The notes: generated by a model not told the origin, from the letters alone. Counted from the first letter of the stretch, positions 36,739-54,312 are shown. The stretch is DNA of 64,000 nt from Brugia malayi (GCF_000002995.4 NW_025062479.1:21758721-21822720); one strand, 5' to 3'. A program made the numbers and translations.

Positions 36739-37711
36739 TCTTGTCAAAGATCTTGTTTTTACTTATAATTCCATTTTTTTTTTTCTCTCTCTCTCTTTCC
36801 CTCTCTCTTTCATATCCGTTTCTTAAATTTCAACAAAATTAATAGATAAATTCGTCATACTGTGGAATGTGAGGAATATTTGTAAAATTGTATAAAATGA
36901 ATGCAAAACGAGTCTTTTAGTTGATAATTATTAATGAAATTCATATATTATACATAATTATTAATTTTGTCAACGGTGGTACAAACCATCAATCTTATTA
37001 TTTTTTTTTTTTTTTTCATTTCGAACGAATAAACAAACTTCATTGCTTCGATAAATTGCTGAATAGGCGCAATGATGATAACATGATATTTCCGCTTCAT
37101 TAGATGCCAATTAACAAGTTCAATTTGCTCGTATACGCGCTATTAATTGTTTTTTAGTAAAATTATTTCGAAAAAATAAAGAAAAAAAAAAGTCATATTT
37201 CCATGATTTTTACATATTAAAGAATTTATTACTAATGAAATTCATATATTACACATAATGTTTTATTATGAATTTTATTATAAATTTATATTTTTTATGA
37301 AAAAAAAAAGTAGGAAATAAATTCTTTTAGTCATTTATCTACTGAAAATTTTTTGTTGAGTTTCAAAGAGGTTAAAGATTTTTTTTTTGAGTTTCAAAAA
37401 GATTAAAAAAAGATTAAAAAATTTTAAGTTTGATAAAAAGCACAAGAATGTAACTTCCAGCTAAAAGATTAATTGTAACAAATTTTAAAATATGCGACAA
37501 ATGAAATTCATAAATGTCATCCATTGTCATCTGTTAGTGTTATTATATTTGTTGTTCAGAAAACAAAATTGACAGTATAATTTATTGAAATTAAATAATC
37601 TCAAATTCTACCAATTCTTTTTTTTTTTTTTCTTTAATAGTATGAATTGAGCTAATGAAATTTACTCCATCCAAGCCAAAATACTTTGAATGAAGAAATA
37701 ATAGCCAAAAG
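36739..37711. other. Spacer between the two Trp-rich genes
   Basis: AT-rich with a CT-repeat patch at 36783-36812 and several homopolymers. No exon is supported. It is presumably the upstream region of gene A and the 3' UTR of gene B. Confidence 0.45.
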
Positions 37712-38964
37712 CTAAGGATCAATCGAAGCAGATGCATGAGCTTCTGCTTTAGCACTTATTGGCTTGTTGCTATTCTTCCAGCTATCCCAGTTTCCACCAC
37801 CTGAGCCACTTTTCCAACTCTTCCATTCACCTCGTTCTCGACCACCATTACCTGGCTCATTACCATTGGCTATAAAAGCACTAATTAAAAAAAGCAAAAG
37901 TTGCAAATATTTAATTAAAAATTATTCTATATTTTAAAAAGGAATTTTATTGCTGGTTAATTTGATATGAAAAAAAGAAATTTTCTATTCTATCACCATT
38001 TATGCAATAATTAGTATGCAAGAAACTATCATAAAATATTTTTTCACAAACTTTAATTTTAAAAAAGTAATTAAAGATAGAATTACCAAAATTTCTCCGC
38101 TTTATAATGGTTCCATCTAAACTCTATTCTTCCAATTAAAAGTAATGTAACAGAGAATGGATTGAAATCTATCATAAAAATAAGCAATCAAAAAAAAAAA
38201 AAAAAATGAAAAAAGAAATGTTTGCAAAAGATTTCGAACCTTCCCATTTGCGCCAACCTTCTCCACCTCCACTGTTCTTCCAGCTATTTGTATTGATATT
38301 ACCCCAGGAAATGTAACTGCTTTCTGGTCCCATACCCATACCAATACTCAAATTATCCCCAAAATCAATACCGTAACAACATTGCCCATTTTTATCATGT
38401 TTTCCCGTACCCATGCCCCATTTACCCCAACTACGACTTCCACCATTACCCCATAACCATTTGCCTTTGTCTGCTGTGTCCCATTTGTCATCTAAGGTTT
38501 GTTTCTTATTTAAAGCAGAATTCCCACCACTATTTCCAGACTGCCATGAATTTTGCCATCCATTTTCCACATATTTTCCACCATCATGATCAGAGCCAAA
38601 CCCAACCCAACCTCTATGCATTCCAGTTCCACCCATTGGTAACTCACCGCTCCAATCTTGTTTCCATTCCACTACAAATTTATTAATTGAAATTTATCAC
38701 AGATAATTAAGCAACAAAAACTCAACAATATGCAATTTTATCCAATGTGTGTGTGTGTTTTTCTTTTTTTAATTTTATTATATTTACATTTTTTATTAAA
38801 GATATGTTGCAAGAAATGAATGATAATTACTATAATGATAGTATAAATTATGATAATTTAAAAAAAAAAAAAATAATGAAAAGAAAACCTGATGGATTAG
38901 TGGGAGTACATGTTGTCACCAATAAAACTAGAAGAAATACTGGAAAGAACAAAAAAGAATACAT
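37712..38964 (-). CDS. Trp/Gly/Ser-rich secreted protein B
   Basis: Three exons, 38964-38889, 38671-38240 and 37869-37712, close in phase to 221 residues. The start opens a clear signal peptide (MYSFLFFPVFLLVLLVTTCT). The mature chain has about 18 tryptophans and is rich in Gly, Ser, Asn and Lys, with motifs such as WGNGGSRSWGKWGMGTG, NSWKNSGGGEGWRKW and WKSWKSGSGGG. It has a single vicinal cysteine pair (GQCCYG) and an Ala/Ser/His tail (AEAHASASIDP). The composition resembles structural matrix or shell proteins. Microfilarial sheath or eggshell proteins are possible comparisons, but I cannot match it to a named family. It lies directly upstream of gene A on the same strand and shares the TATATAAA-near-ATG layout. 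Confidence 0.75.
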
Positions 38965-39011
38965 GAAAAGAATGAAATTATTTGTATGAAATAAGCCACT
39001 ACAAGGTTTCA

Positions 39012-39019
39012 TTTATATA
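39012..39019 (-). promoter_or_regulatory. TATA box of Trp-rich gene B
   Basis: On the minus strand this reads TATATAAA, about 48 bases before the ATG of gene B. It is the same octamer and nearly the same distance as at gene A, which supports common regulation of the pair. Confidence 0.55.
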
Positions 39020-41800
39020 CGAAATGAAAAATTCGGTCACCGGAACTGGTTAGCTATTTCCGTCATAATATTTGCTTCCTTTTTTTTCTTTTTTCTTCTA
39101 TCATTTTTCTTAGAATCTCAAACTCTATTTTTTCTTTTTACTAATTTCATTATAGTTGCAATCCTATCTTAAGAAAGTCATTTTTAAGAAAAAAAAAAAA
39201 AAAAAAAAACATAAATATTTTACTGAGAGGATGTATTAAACGTAAGAAATTCAGGTATATTGGGAACATTTTATAGGTTTTTTTATAGATTAGATTTTTT
39301 ATAGATTTTATAGGTTTTTTTTTTTCTTATAAAACGTATTTTATTGGTTAGAAAACATTTAAATCTATAGTTTTGCATGTTTTGTTTCGTTCTAGCAAAT
39401 AACCACGTTACTATTTTTGCGTAACTTTTACGACACTTTTAAGTTTCATATTTCAAAAAAAAAAAAAAAAAAAGGAAAAATTATTATTATTATTAAATTA
39501 ATTTACCTAAATTATTTACAATACTTTAAGTTTATTTCAAAAAAAATTATTATAAACCAATTTACCTATTATTATGAATTTATTACTGTCTTATCGATGC
39601 TTAAATTAAATATTTCTTACTCAACGACAACTTGGATTAAACCTATGCAACGATGGAACACCGCGGAGTACAATCAACGGTTGCATATTATTTTTATATT
39701 TGCAAAACGAATTTTGTAAAATTGAAAATTTCAACTTCTTCAATTGATTACTATGCTTTATAAATATGAATGGACAGAGATATGAATTATGGTTTTGGAT
39801 TTGAATTAGCATATCACAAAGTAGTATTTGTTATAGTGATAAATGGTTCAACTTGTTAATTTAAATAATAAATTAAAAGATAAATTGTTGAAAGTTTGCA
39901 AAATGCCATAGAATTATTTGATTTTGAAATTGTAAAATTTTTTCAAACCGAAGCTAATAAAAAAATTGTTTAATATGATAGGCTAATCATTAATGAGTTT
40001 CAAGTTATTACATACTGCTAAAAAAGTACATAAAAATTTATGATATGAAATGACGCCATTTCTCGGTATGATCTTTTATATTATAAAATTATTATTACAC
40101 ATAATTAAATCTCAATTTTAATCAATTTCTAATATATTACTTCCTATTTTTGAATCAAATTTATTTTAAATTTTTCTTTCTTTTCTTTTTTTTTTCTTTT
40201 TTTTTGCAACAGATAGTATTTAAGAAAGCGGAAAAAGAATGAATAGAAAAGATAGAAGCGGTAAAATCATTGCATGGAAATGAAATGAGTGGATGGATGG
40301 TTGGATAAATGAAAGAGGTGTGAAACCAAGGCAACCAAGAATTCAGGTAAATTTAGTTTCAACACCTAGCTGATAACACTTCTTATACCTTTTGAATAGT
40401 TTTTTTTTTTTTTTGGAAAAAATTTCATAAATTATAGCTATTGTTCTTATATCAGTTTAATGGTATTATTGTTTTTCTTATCACTGATAATGTTACTATT
40501 ACTAGTACTGCTAATATTGTTGCTTTATCAATAAATGATAGAACAGAAAGTTCCATACAAATCAATATTTAATTTTTAAATAAATATTTTTGAATAAATA
40601 TTGTAGTCATTCAAGAGAACTGAATTATTCATTCACTTCACAACTATAATTTCTTATTCAGTTTTATTTCTCGATTATTTTCTTGAGCTGTATTTATTTA
40701 TTTATTTTTTTGAAACTCGAAAAGATATATTTTTTTTTAGAAAAGCATTTTTACTTTATTTCCTAATAATACTTTTAAAAATATGTTTCAGTACAATTTC
40801 CTATAAAAATTTTACAATTTCAGAATTATGAATGGAAAAGAAAAAATATTTTTGACACATACAATCAGAGAGAAATATATTTTTCTTTTTATTTGCTGAA
40901 ATAAATTTCTTTTTTTTCTTTTTTTTTTAAAAAATAATTTCTTAATTCTTAACGTTTTTTATGATCAAAATCATTTGAATCAATATGAAAAGAAGACGAT
41001 ATAAGCAAAATATTGTGTTACTCAAAGTAATATAAAAAGTTTTTATTCCATTCAAAATTCTTTTAAAGAAATATTAAATTGTAAAAGAATTTTTACTGCT
41101 AATAAATGCTGAATTTACTTATAATCTATTCAAAGGAAACATTTAAATCGACAAAAACTTCTTGAATTCACGGTACTTTTCAGATTCTTCTATCAATGTC
41201 TCTTTTTTTTCTTAGCTTTTCTTCAAGAATTTGAAAATTGTGAATAATTCAGAATTGATTCATCAATCTTCTTGCATTCAAAATGCTTCATACTTCTAAA
41301 AGAAAAGAAAAAAAAATTAGAGAAGAAAGAAGAAGGAAAGAGAGAAAAGAAATAAAATGTTCAAACAATGAATTTATTCGTAATTTTTTTTTTTTAATGA
41401 ACATGTAATTCATTTCTAATTCGTTACTTTCTATTGATAACTAAAGTAACAATAGTTTACACTGTACCACAAATACTAAAGGAAATATTAAATGAGTAAA
41501 AACTGATAATCAGGGTATAAGTATTAAAAATAATAAACAAATTTTTCAGTTACTATTTTATACCTCTAGAAATTTTAAAATTGTAATTTTTATTAACATT
41601 AAAAAGTAAATGAAATTTAAATAGTTTTTTTTTTTTCTTTTCAATTATAACATAACAAAAAGCTGACGTAAATTCTCGACAACCATTGAGCTTACAATTG
41701 AGAAAGTGTTGCAAATTACGGGTTATTAAGTAATAACCAAATTTAAATAATTTTAAAATATATTTTGAAATTTGTCTATTTTAAGCTAAAATTTTTGCAG
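39020..41800. other. Intergenic region
   Basis: These 2.8 kb of AT-rich DNA have homopolymers near 39189, 39455 and 40401, and a pyrimidine tract at 40175-40206. No exon, RNA or repeat family is recognised. A T-rich acceptor, TTTTTGCAG, ends exactly at 41800, next to the start codon of the following gene. Confidence 0.45.
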
Positions 41801-42820
41801 ATGGGAAATCATTGGATCAGCAAGGATTGTTGTCATTTTGAACGCTTGCCTACCGTTTATTTCACAGTATTAGCTATACAAGCTATTGCAATTATACAAG
41901 CTATCGCTTTTCTTCTTTTTAGTTATTTACGAGGTGTGAGAAAAAAAAAAACTTATTAAAGTAGCACTTTTTAAAGTTTAACTTTTCTTGAAAAATGCAA
42001 ATTCATTAGATAGCATATATACATGTGGATAAGTAAGTGATAAAAATTAGGTAAAATTTAATTGCAATGAGAATTTATCCTTAATTCACACTTTTAACTT
42101 ATCAGAATTAACAACTTTTTAGATGTAGAAATATATTCTACAATATATGATAATTTGAAATATGCATTACATTTCGACTGTTTGATACCTCTTATCATTA
42201 TACAGGTAATCTTTCATTATATCAATTAAGAAAAAAAAAAAAAACTTCCGTAATAGTAAGAATAACTTTTTAAGTACGAATAATATTTCATTAAAATTTA
42301 TCAAATATATTTTCATTGTCATAAATGTAAAATTATTTGCAGCTTTCGTGGTTCATTAGTGCTATTGCTACAGTATATTCAGTACAGAAGATGATACCAT
42401 ATCTGATGCTTCCTCATCTTTTCATATCATTATTTCTACTATTTGTAGCAATATTACTTATCATATTAACAGCTTATCATATAATTACAGGTTAATTCAA
42501 TTAATATTTCTTACAACTTCAATCACTTTTAGCTAAAAATATTGTGTTGTTTTTTTAATTTATTATCACTTTTTTTTTAAAATACATTAAAGTTAAATTT
42601 ATATAATAAGAATATGTATTTAAATATTTACATAGGTGTACAGTTTAATTCTTTCTTGATACTTCTATTATTATTGCTGAGCCTTTACTCAGCTGGCGCA
42701 CTGTATTCGATTTATTTGACCTTATCATACTTTCGCTTACTTATGAGCAAAAGAAAATCGATCATCAATATTGCCGAAAAGGATATTCGAAAGGGTCAAT
42801 TTCATTCATTTGTATATTAA
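41801..42820 (+). CDS. Four-span membrane protein of unknown function
   Basis: Four exons close in phase: 41801-41933, 42123-42205, 42343-42490 and 42636-42820, giving 182 residues. The ATG follows an acceptor TTTTTGCAG immediately, so spliced-leader trans-splicing or an upstream 5' UTR exon is likely. Four hydrophobic helices are visible: VYFTVLAIQAIAIIQAIAFL, then CLIPLIIIQLSWFISAIATV, then LFISLFLLFVAILLIILTAY, and FLILLLLLLSLYSAGALYSI. The N-terminus has a vicinal cysteine pair (SKDCCHFERLP), and the C-terminus is cytoplasm-like and basic (MSKRKSIINIAEKDIRKGQ). The layout is tetraspan-like, but the second extracellular loop and CCG motif of tetraspanins are absent. LAPTM or MARVEL-like families are alternatives; none is supported by a diagnostic motif. 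Confidence 0.75.
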
Positions 42821-44269
42821 TAAACCAATTATTCGAGCACTTTTTTAAAAAAAATTAAAATAAAACGAAATTATCATTTTAGCTATCATGATTTTATTTT
42901 TTTATCATGATAATAGTAAAATTATGATTTCATGACAGCTAGCTAATGTTATTAAAACAAAAATTAATAAATGAATTAGTTTTTAGTTGAAAAAGTATTG
43001 ATCTGATACTAATACAAATCAAATTTTAAAGTAAATTGCAATTAATATTTCATTTCTTGAGAGTATTCAATTCTTCAATACTTATCATTCACCTCAACTA
43101 TTATAATTTTAAAGAGCATTACAGAAGCCTTAGTGGATGAAGCGTTATCGATAAGCAATTCGATATCTTATAGCAGACGACCCACTGTTATTATCAGTGA
43201 TGATGACTTACATATGCTTCATCAATAATTATAAAATTCATAAAATAAAATTTTAATATATCACTTAAAAACTTTTCAATCGTAGCATTTGTTAGCATTT
43301 CCTCTTTTAATTCATTTCAAAAAAAAATCTGATCTGTTTTTCTCTTTGCAAGGCAGAGAAACTTCTTTATCATTAAACTTTCCTCAGAAATTGTACAAAA
43401 TTAAAAATGCTTGGTCCACACTTTTTTTTTTTGTGGATAAATCATAAAATTTAAGCAATTCATACTAAATCTCTATTATTATTTGTTGTTATTTATTTAA
43501 TATTAATATTAATGCTATTATTGTTATTGTTATTATTTTAAGTTTTAGGTGTTGAATGATCTGAATGATTGGGAAATTAATTTAAAAAATGCTGAAAAGA
43601 ACTAAATTCAAGTGACATGAATAAGTTTTTAATATGAACTATTACTCACACTTCTTTCACTGTACAAACAGCTTATATCATTTCAGCATATTCGTCGTAG
43701 TCTTATTACATGAATGTTTCCTTTAATTATTTCTTGTTTCTTTTCATGCTGGTGCAAATTAAGTTTTTTATTTCAAATATATGAGTTTCGAGTTACATCC
43801 TTATTCGAAATATTACATGCTTCTTTTCAAAAAAATTAATATACGCAACAAAAGCGTCAAAAAATTATTGACGTAATAATTAATCAAATGAAAGGAGTTG
43901 CTATGGATATAATCATCAGATTCAGATAGGTAATTAGCACATATAAGTTTACTTCCAAATGCACTGAAAAAAATTTTAAAGTTTGTCTCATATTAAAATT
44001 TAATGATAGTATATTACAGCAATACATTAGCTAAATATAGGACAAATCAGAAAATCGAAAAATTAAATATAAAGTATAAGGGTTGCCAATCATCAATTTT
44101 CATTTACTATCTTTAATGAATATATAATGAATTAGCGAAGTTATATTATTCGGAAAAAGTCATGAATTTGTTTAAAAAAAGAAGAAAAATCGATTTCGAA
44201 CCTGGATAATTCTTTTAAAAACAAAAAATCAGAATTTAGTATTTTCTTCTAATGTGTAATTCATCAGGT
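42821..44269. other. Intergenic region
   Basis: AT-rich, without supported exons. It contains short ATT/TTA repeats near 43495-43535. Nothing else is seen. Confidence 0.45.
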
Positions 44270-44345
44270 ATGTATCACTTATCACATTATCAGCTATGTA
44301 CCCTCAAGCTATTCAGGTATGTACCATCAGATATGTATAGTGAAA
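44270..44345. repeat. GGTATGTACC-type direct repeats, distal block
   Basis: CAGGTATGTATCA, AGCTATGTACCCTC, CAGGTATGTACCATC and AGATATGTATAG follow one another at 15-30 base intervals. A related block is at 45259-45345. Both lie next to the BEL/Pao remnant, and this one would fall inside its putative 3' LTR. Confidence 0.6.
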
Positions 44346-44778
44346 GTTGGGGCTCAGTCTGAAAGACCTTCATTGTTTGTTATTGTAGTTGATGTAGACG
44401 AATGCGTTGAATGATAGATCTGTTATGTGTCTTTGCTCTTTAAATACTAAGAGATAGGTTTTAATACTGTACTTCCCCAAAGGATGACTATCAGCTTTAG
44501 AAGACCCTTACGCAATATTTCGACATTGCAAGCACATTTGATTTGGAACAAAGGAGTAATTTTTAGCATATTAGACAATGCACATACCCTTTGTTGTCAT
44601 ATGGAAATGTCTAGACAAAGGATAAGCTCAACTACAGTGGGAAGATGAGTGTTGGAATAATGATTGCTTACGGTTTGCAATTTGAAACAGTTTTACATTT
44701 TTGTGTTCATTTAAGACAAATTGTAATATTATGGATTATACAATTTTATTTGGTATATTTTGTAAAATATTTGGAGGC

Positions 44779-44805
44779 TCGCGAAATTATTTTCGAATTT
44801 CGCGA
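44779..44805. repeat. Perfect 10-bp inverted repeat with 7-base loop
   Basis: TCGCGAAATT, a loop ATTTTCG, then AATTTCGCGA. On the minus strand the sequence entering the hairpin reads TGTCGCGAAATT, with TG at 44807, as expected for the 5' end of an LTR just after retrotransposon coding sequence. Confidence 0.7.
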
Positions 44806-44879
44806 CACTCTCGACTAAAGGAGATTTGTCTGATTGCGTCTAGTTCCTTAAGCGATAGGTTGTTGTTCATCGATATTTT

Positions 44880-45262
44880 GAATTGATTTATCGAACAGAG
44901 AATCCGAATTAGTTGAGAATCCGAAATTTCCTCGCCTTTGATTTCCAACGGACATAGCATATTCACTGGTCTGTTGAGAGTTTTTCCTTGTGGTAATTCT
45001 ATTGAGACACTTCTTACTTCTCCAATCCTTTCCTCTTTTAATTTCCTTTATCCTGGCTAATTTCCACATACCACGGGCAATTTCTGGTTCATTTAACTAA
45101 CACAATCTCTCCTTCATGGGGAGCTCTTACTACATCTCTCGGAGAAGAATGTCCTTTTATTCAAATATTCGTCTTTTCATATTCCCCAGAAGGCATCAAG
45201 GGCTTTTAATGTATTTGACCAATACTGAATTAGTTTTTCTTGAAACAAATTATCCTTCAGGT
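44880..45262 (-). mobile_element. Decayed BEL/Pao LTR retrotransposon, integrase C-terminal region
   Basis: Read on the minus strand in changing frames, the order matches the end of a BEL/Pao polyprotein (the DUF5641-type domain). It has WSNTLKALDAFWGI, then HSSPRDVVRAPHEGEIVLVK, then ARGMWKLARIKEIKRGKDW, then LNRPVNMLCPLEI near 44940-44985. Pieces such as FW.IW.EYL, PRG.W.L.RI.EI and LNRPVN.L.PLE are the family's hallmarks as I remember them. Frame changes and in-frame stops (TGA after LVK, TGA after WGI) show that it is dead. Homology stops abruptly at 45262, at the repeat block, and a probable LTR begins below 44807. No gag, protease or reverse transcriptase is present in the window. Confidence 0.75.
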
Positions 45263-45345
45263 ATGTACCCCCTAACTATTCTGGTACGTACCCTCATGCT
45301 ATATCAGGTATGTTACCCTCTATTCAGGTATGTGCTTCTTGTCAC
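45259..45345. repeat. GGTATGTACC-type direct repeats, proximal block
   Basis: CAGGTATGTACCCCC, GGTACGTACCCTC, CAGGTATGTTACCCTC and CAGGTATGTGC are spaced about 15-25 bases apart. They border the truncated end of the BEL/Pao remnant and resemble the block at 44270-44345. Confidence 0.6.
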
Positions 45346-50324
<4,979 letters not shown>

Positions 50325-53300
50325 ATGAGTGAAGCATGGGTGACACTGGCGACATCAGATGGATATGCTATTGGAGCACTTGTTTTAGCTCATTCGTTGA
50401 AAATTCAACAAACTACCAAGAAACTACATTGTATGATAACAACTGGTGTATCACAACAACTTAGGTTAGAAATATAAAACAAATGATTGTTTATAATTTG
50501 TAATTAATAATAATTCATTACTTTCTTTTCTTCTTTTTCGAAATTTTTATAGATATATAAATAATAAATAAAATAAATTTATAAAATTAAACATTAAAAT
50601 AATTTAATTTAAAGGGATGAGCTTGCTGCAACATTTGATAGTATTAATTTGGTGAATATTTTGGATAGCAACGATACAGCAAATTTACATTTAATTGGCA
50701 GACCTGATTTGGGTGTAACTTTTACTAAAATACATTGCTGGAGGCTTACACAATACACTAAATGTATTTTTCTCGACGCTGATTGCCTTGTTAGTTTTGT
50801 AATCTTTTTTTTTTTGTTTAAATATTTGACGAAATAATATTATATGCATAATTTTTTAGCTTTATAATTCGTTGAGTATTTTTAATTTTATTATTATTCT
50901 AGCTTTATGATTTGTTAATAATTTTATTATTTTAGCCATGAGATTTAATTTTTTTTTTCTATTTTTTTTTTTTTTTTTTTGTTAATATATTCAGGTTATT
51001 CAAAATGCTGATGAATTATTCGATCATGATGAATTATCTGCTGTAGCAGATATTGGTTGGCCGGATTGCTTTAATTCAGGTGTTTTTGTTTATAAGCCAT
51101 CTGAACAGACATATTTGGACATTTTAAATTTTGCCCTTGAACATGGCTCCTTTGATGGTATACAATTTGTTTATTTGTGTTTCGTTTTTTTTTTTTTTTT
51201 AGTCAAATATTTATCTGAAAGAATGATTGAGAAGGCTAAATTTATTAAATTAGTAATTATGCAACATCTATTTAAGTGATTATTTATTCATTCATTTTGT
51301 TGAATTTATTAATTCAACTTTGATTTGTCATCTTTCGTATCTTTTCTTTTTTCTTATTATTAAAATTAAAATGATATGTAATTAAATATAGAAAAGCACT
51401 TTATCGTTCAATTGTTTATAGGTGGTGACCAAGGTCTATTGAATCAATTTTTCAAAGGTTGGCGAGATAAACCACCAGCTTTTCGATTACCTTTCATTTA
51501 CAATATGACCTCTGGTGCAATTTATACTTATGCTGCTGCTTTTAAAAAGTACGGTGCCCAGGTATGCTTCAATTATTCCTCTAACACAACTCATTAATTA
51601 AATTATGAAATGTTGAAAAGAGAAATTGTAAAATTGCAAAGCATTATCAGCGCAGTGTTTACAAACAAATTTTTGACATTAATTGTTGTAATTTTATTTT
51701 ATTAAATGAAATTGTTGCATCGTTTCAAGAAAAACAAAAACAAATTTCCGATAAAATTTGATTATTTTAATTTTATCTATGCTAAAGCAATTTTCTGAAT
51801 ATATTAAAATTTTTTGTATCATAATTCAATGATTAGCATTAATTGACTATTATTAAATTATTTCATTTCATTTCATTTCGTTTAATAATTTAGGTGAAAA
51901 TTGTACACTTTCTGGGTCCAGTGAAGCCATGGCAACAGTCAACGGATAGTGTCCATTACTCCGAGCATCTTGACTACTGGTGGTCATTGTTTAAAAGTCG
52001 ACTGACCTCGAATCTCGTCACATCACATGTGAGTTCGTCACATTCTTCACCATCATCTCAACGTGTCACAAAGATAGTCACCACCGCACCATCATTGTCC
52101 TCAACTACTATTTTCACAACTACTACTACTACAACTACTACTGCTACTACTACTACTGCTACTGCTGTTACTGTCACCATTCCCTTTACTTCTGGAAAGG
52201 ACACTAGTAAATATGGCCGAAGGAGTCAGTCAGCAATTCTGTCACATAACGGTGACCCACCTAATCCTCTCTGCATGCCAGTTTTCCGTTGTGTACCGCC
52301 AGTTTATGGGGCATGGAGACCATTGCGCCATCCACCCACTCATCTCGCCAAGCAGATGACACTTTTCTCACTTGTGAGTGCACTACAATTGACTATTGAC
52401 TATTAATTTGAAATGTTTATTTTTCAACACTATTATTCTAACTCTTCAAATTAGCCTTTTCTTTTGAGTGATATTCGCTAGTATTAAACTGTAAGATTTA
52501 AACAATTAATACATTTTGTTTCCTTGGCAGTAATATATTGAATATAAGTTTAACGATAATACTTTAATCATTTTAAGTTTTCTCTTAAGTTTACAATTCA
52601 TTAACATTGATCTATCAGTGGAATGAAAGTAAAATTGTTAACAATGTAAGTTATATAATTTTGTATAATATCATAAACTTTTTGATTATTAGATTTCGGC
52701 TCTTTTTAGTTTCAAAATTTCCTGAAAGAAAGTTTAGTTCTTAGTTAGTGAAGTACTTCAAAATCATTACTGTCAAATTAAAATTAATGACTTTTGCATG
52801 TCTTCTGCCCTTAACAAACTTTGATGTGTTGCAGTATAACTCAATAAACGACTTTTCGCTTAAAATAAAATGTCCGAATTTCTTTTTTTTTTTTTTTTTT
52901 TTATTAGCGATTAATTAGGTCAATTAACACTGACTGATTCCAGTAGCATCTATAAAACTTGAAACATTTCTTTGCAACCTGTTGTATAATTATTTTTTCC
53001 AAAGAATAATTTCAAATTAGTAATACAAAAAAAAAAAAAATTGCTCTCTGACTTTTTCTTTTTTTAATAGCACAAATAGAAATATTAGTTAAATGAAAAA
53101 ATTAAAGAATTAATTAAATTAAAATTTTTTGATACAAGAACAAGACATATTTGCTAAAGTTTCACTTTTTAAAAAGCTTTTGAAATTCTTTCGAAATTTA
53201 AAAATAACAATTTTCATTTTTATTGTGTTTATTACTTAATCATTATGCTAATAATAGTTATCACTAAGAGAGTAATCATATAGCTAGTTATCTGATATCA

Positions 53301-54312
53301 ATGTGATATGTTCTTAATTTAGCAATTCTTTATCTCATTTTAATCTCTTACAATAATTATTGTAAATTGCTTGGCGGCAAGAACAAAGACTGAATGGTAT
53401 GAAATTTTGTGAGAAATTTCTAATCGCTGATTATAACACATAATTTTCAGTGTTTGTATAATTTATGCATGTAATACTTATTTAATCAAATTAACAGAAA
53501 ACACTTATCCATCGTTACAGACAAAACTCAGATTTATTATAAATATGCAGATTTGCACTATGAAAAAAAAAAAATTAATTTTAAATTCAAAACTTTAAAT
53601 TATTTCTACTTGTTTTATTTCTACTCATATAAATTTGATTGTTAAAGTAAAATCTTGGAGTTTAGAAATTTAATTTTTGGCAAAAAAAAAGGAATAAAAT
53701 AGTAAGCGGTAATTGTAGATGATAGTTCTACGAAATACTAAAATAATTGAAATCATAATTAAGAATAGTAGTTGAAAATTAGATTTGAAATCCCATACTT
53801 TAATATTTATCATTTCTGAAAGATATAATAATTAAGTGTCAAAGTGAAAATGACTTGTAATGAGTGAACCGTAGGTGATAAATTATTTGGAAGTTATTTT
53901 AGGATCATTTGATAAAGGGAACAGTAGAATATGAAGAGGATAAGATAAGGTTAGTAAGATAACTTTAGTTGAAATTCAAAATCTTCAATTGAAGTACTTA
54001 GAAATTTTGTGAAATTTGTGATGTACTCTAATTTCAGAACAACGTTAACTCAGTGCAAAATTATAATGCAAATTTAACGAATTATTTTTTTTTCTTTTTG
54101 TATTTCAAATTTTTTTTTATTAAAATTAAAATTTAAAAAAAAAAAAAAAAAAAAACTAATAATAATTTAAGATACCTGGTGTTTCGTTTGATCAGTCATC
54201 ACCACCAACCGATGAAGAGCGTATGCGTGCTTGGGAAGTGGGTCATCCTGATTACCTTGGAGCTGATGCTTACAGTAACATTCAAAAAGCTATCGATCAT
54301 GCATTAGAATAA
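50325..54312 (+). CDS. gyg-1: Glycogenin glucosyltransferase
   Basis: Exons 50325-50464, 50615-50789, 50995-51157, 51422-51561, 51894-52028 (or to 52373) and 54196-54312 close in phase. The short form is 289 residues and the long form 404. Glycogenin (GT8 family, cytosolic) glucosylates its own tyrosine from UDP-glucose to prime glycogen. Visible features are the N-terminal [20 protein letters not shown], the metal-binding DxD at Asp101-Ala-Asp103 (FLDADCL), the substrate segment [22 protein letters not shown], the acceptor region [11 protein letters not shown] (expected acceptor Tyr194), and [10 protein letters not shown]. The last exon, [20 protein letters not shown] onward, fits the C-terminal glycogen-synthase-binding motif described for animal glycogenins. 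Two donors, CACAT|GTGAGT and CACTT|GTGAGT, share one frame; the longer adds 115 mostly Thr/Ser residues including runs of threonine. The last intron is 1.8 kb or longer and otherwise empty. C. elegans has more than one glycogenin gene, so the symbol is by likeness. Confidence 0.94.

Noticed and set aside
38747..38989. 80-codon plus-strand frame
   Set aside because: It is antisense to the signal-peptide exon of Trp-rich gene B and is low-complexity Lys/Asn sequence.
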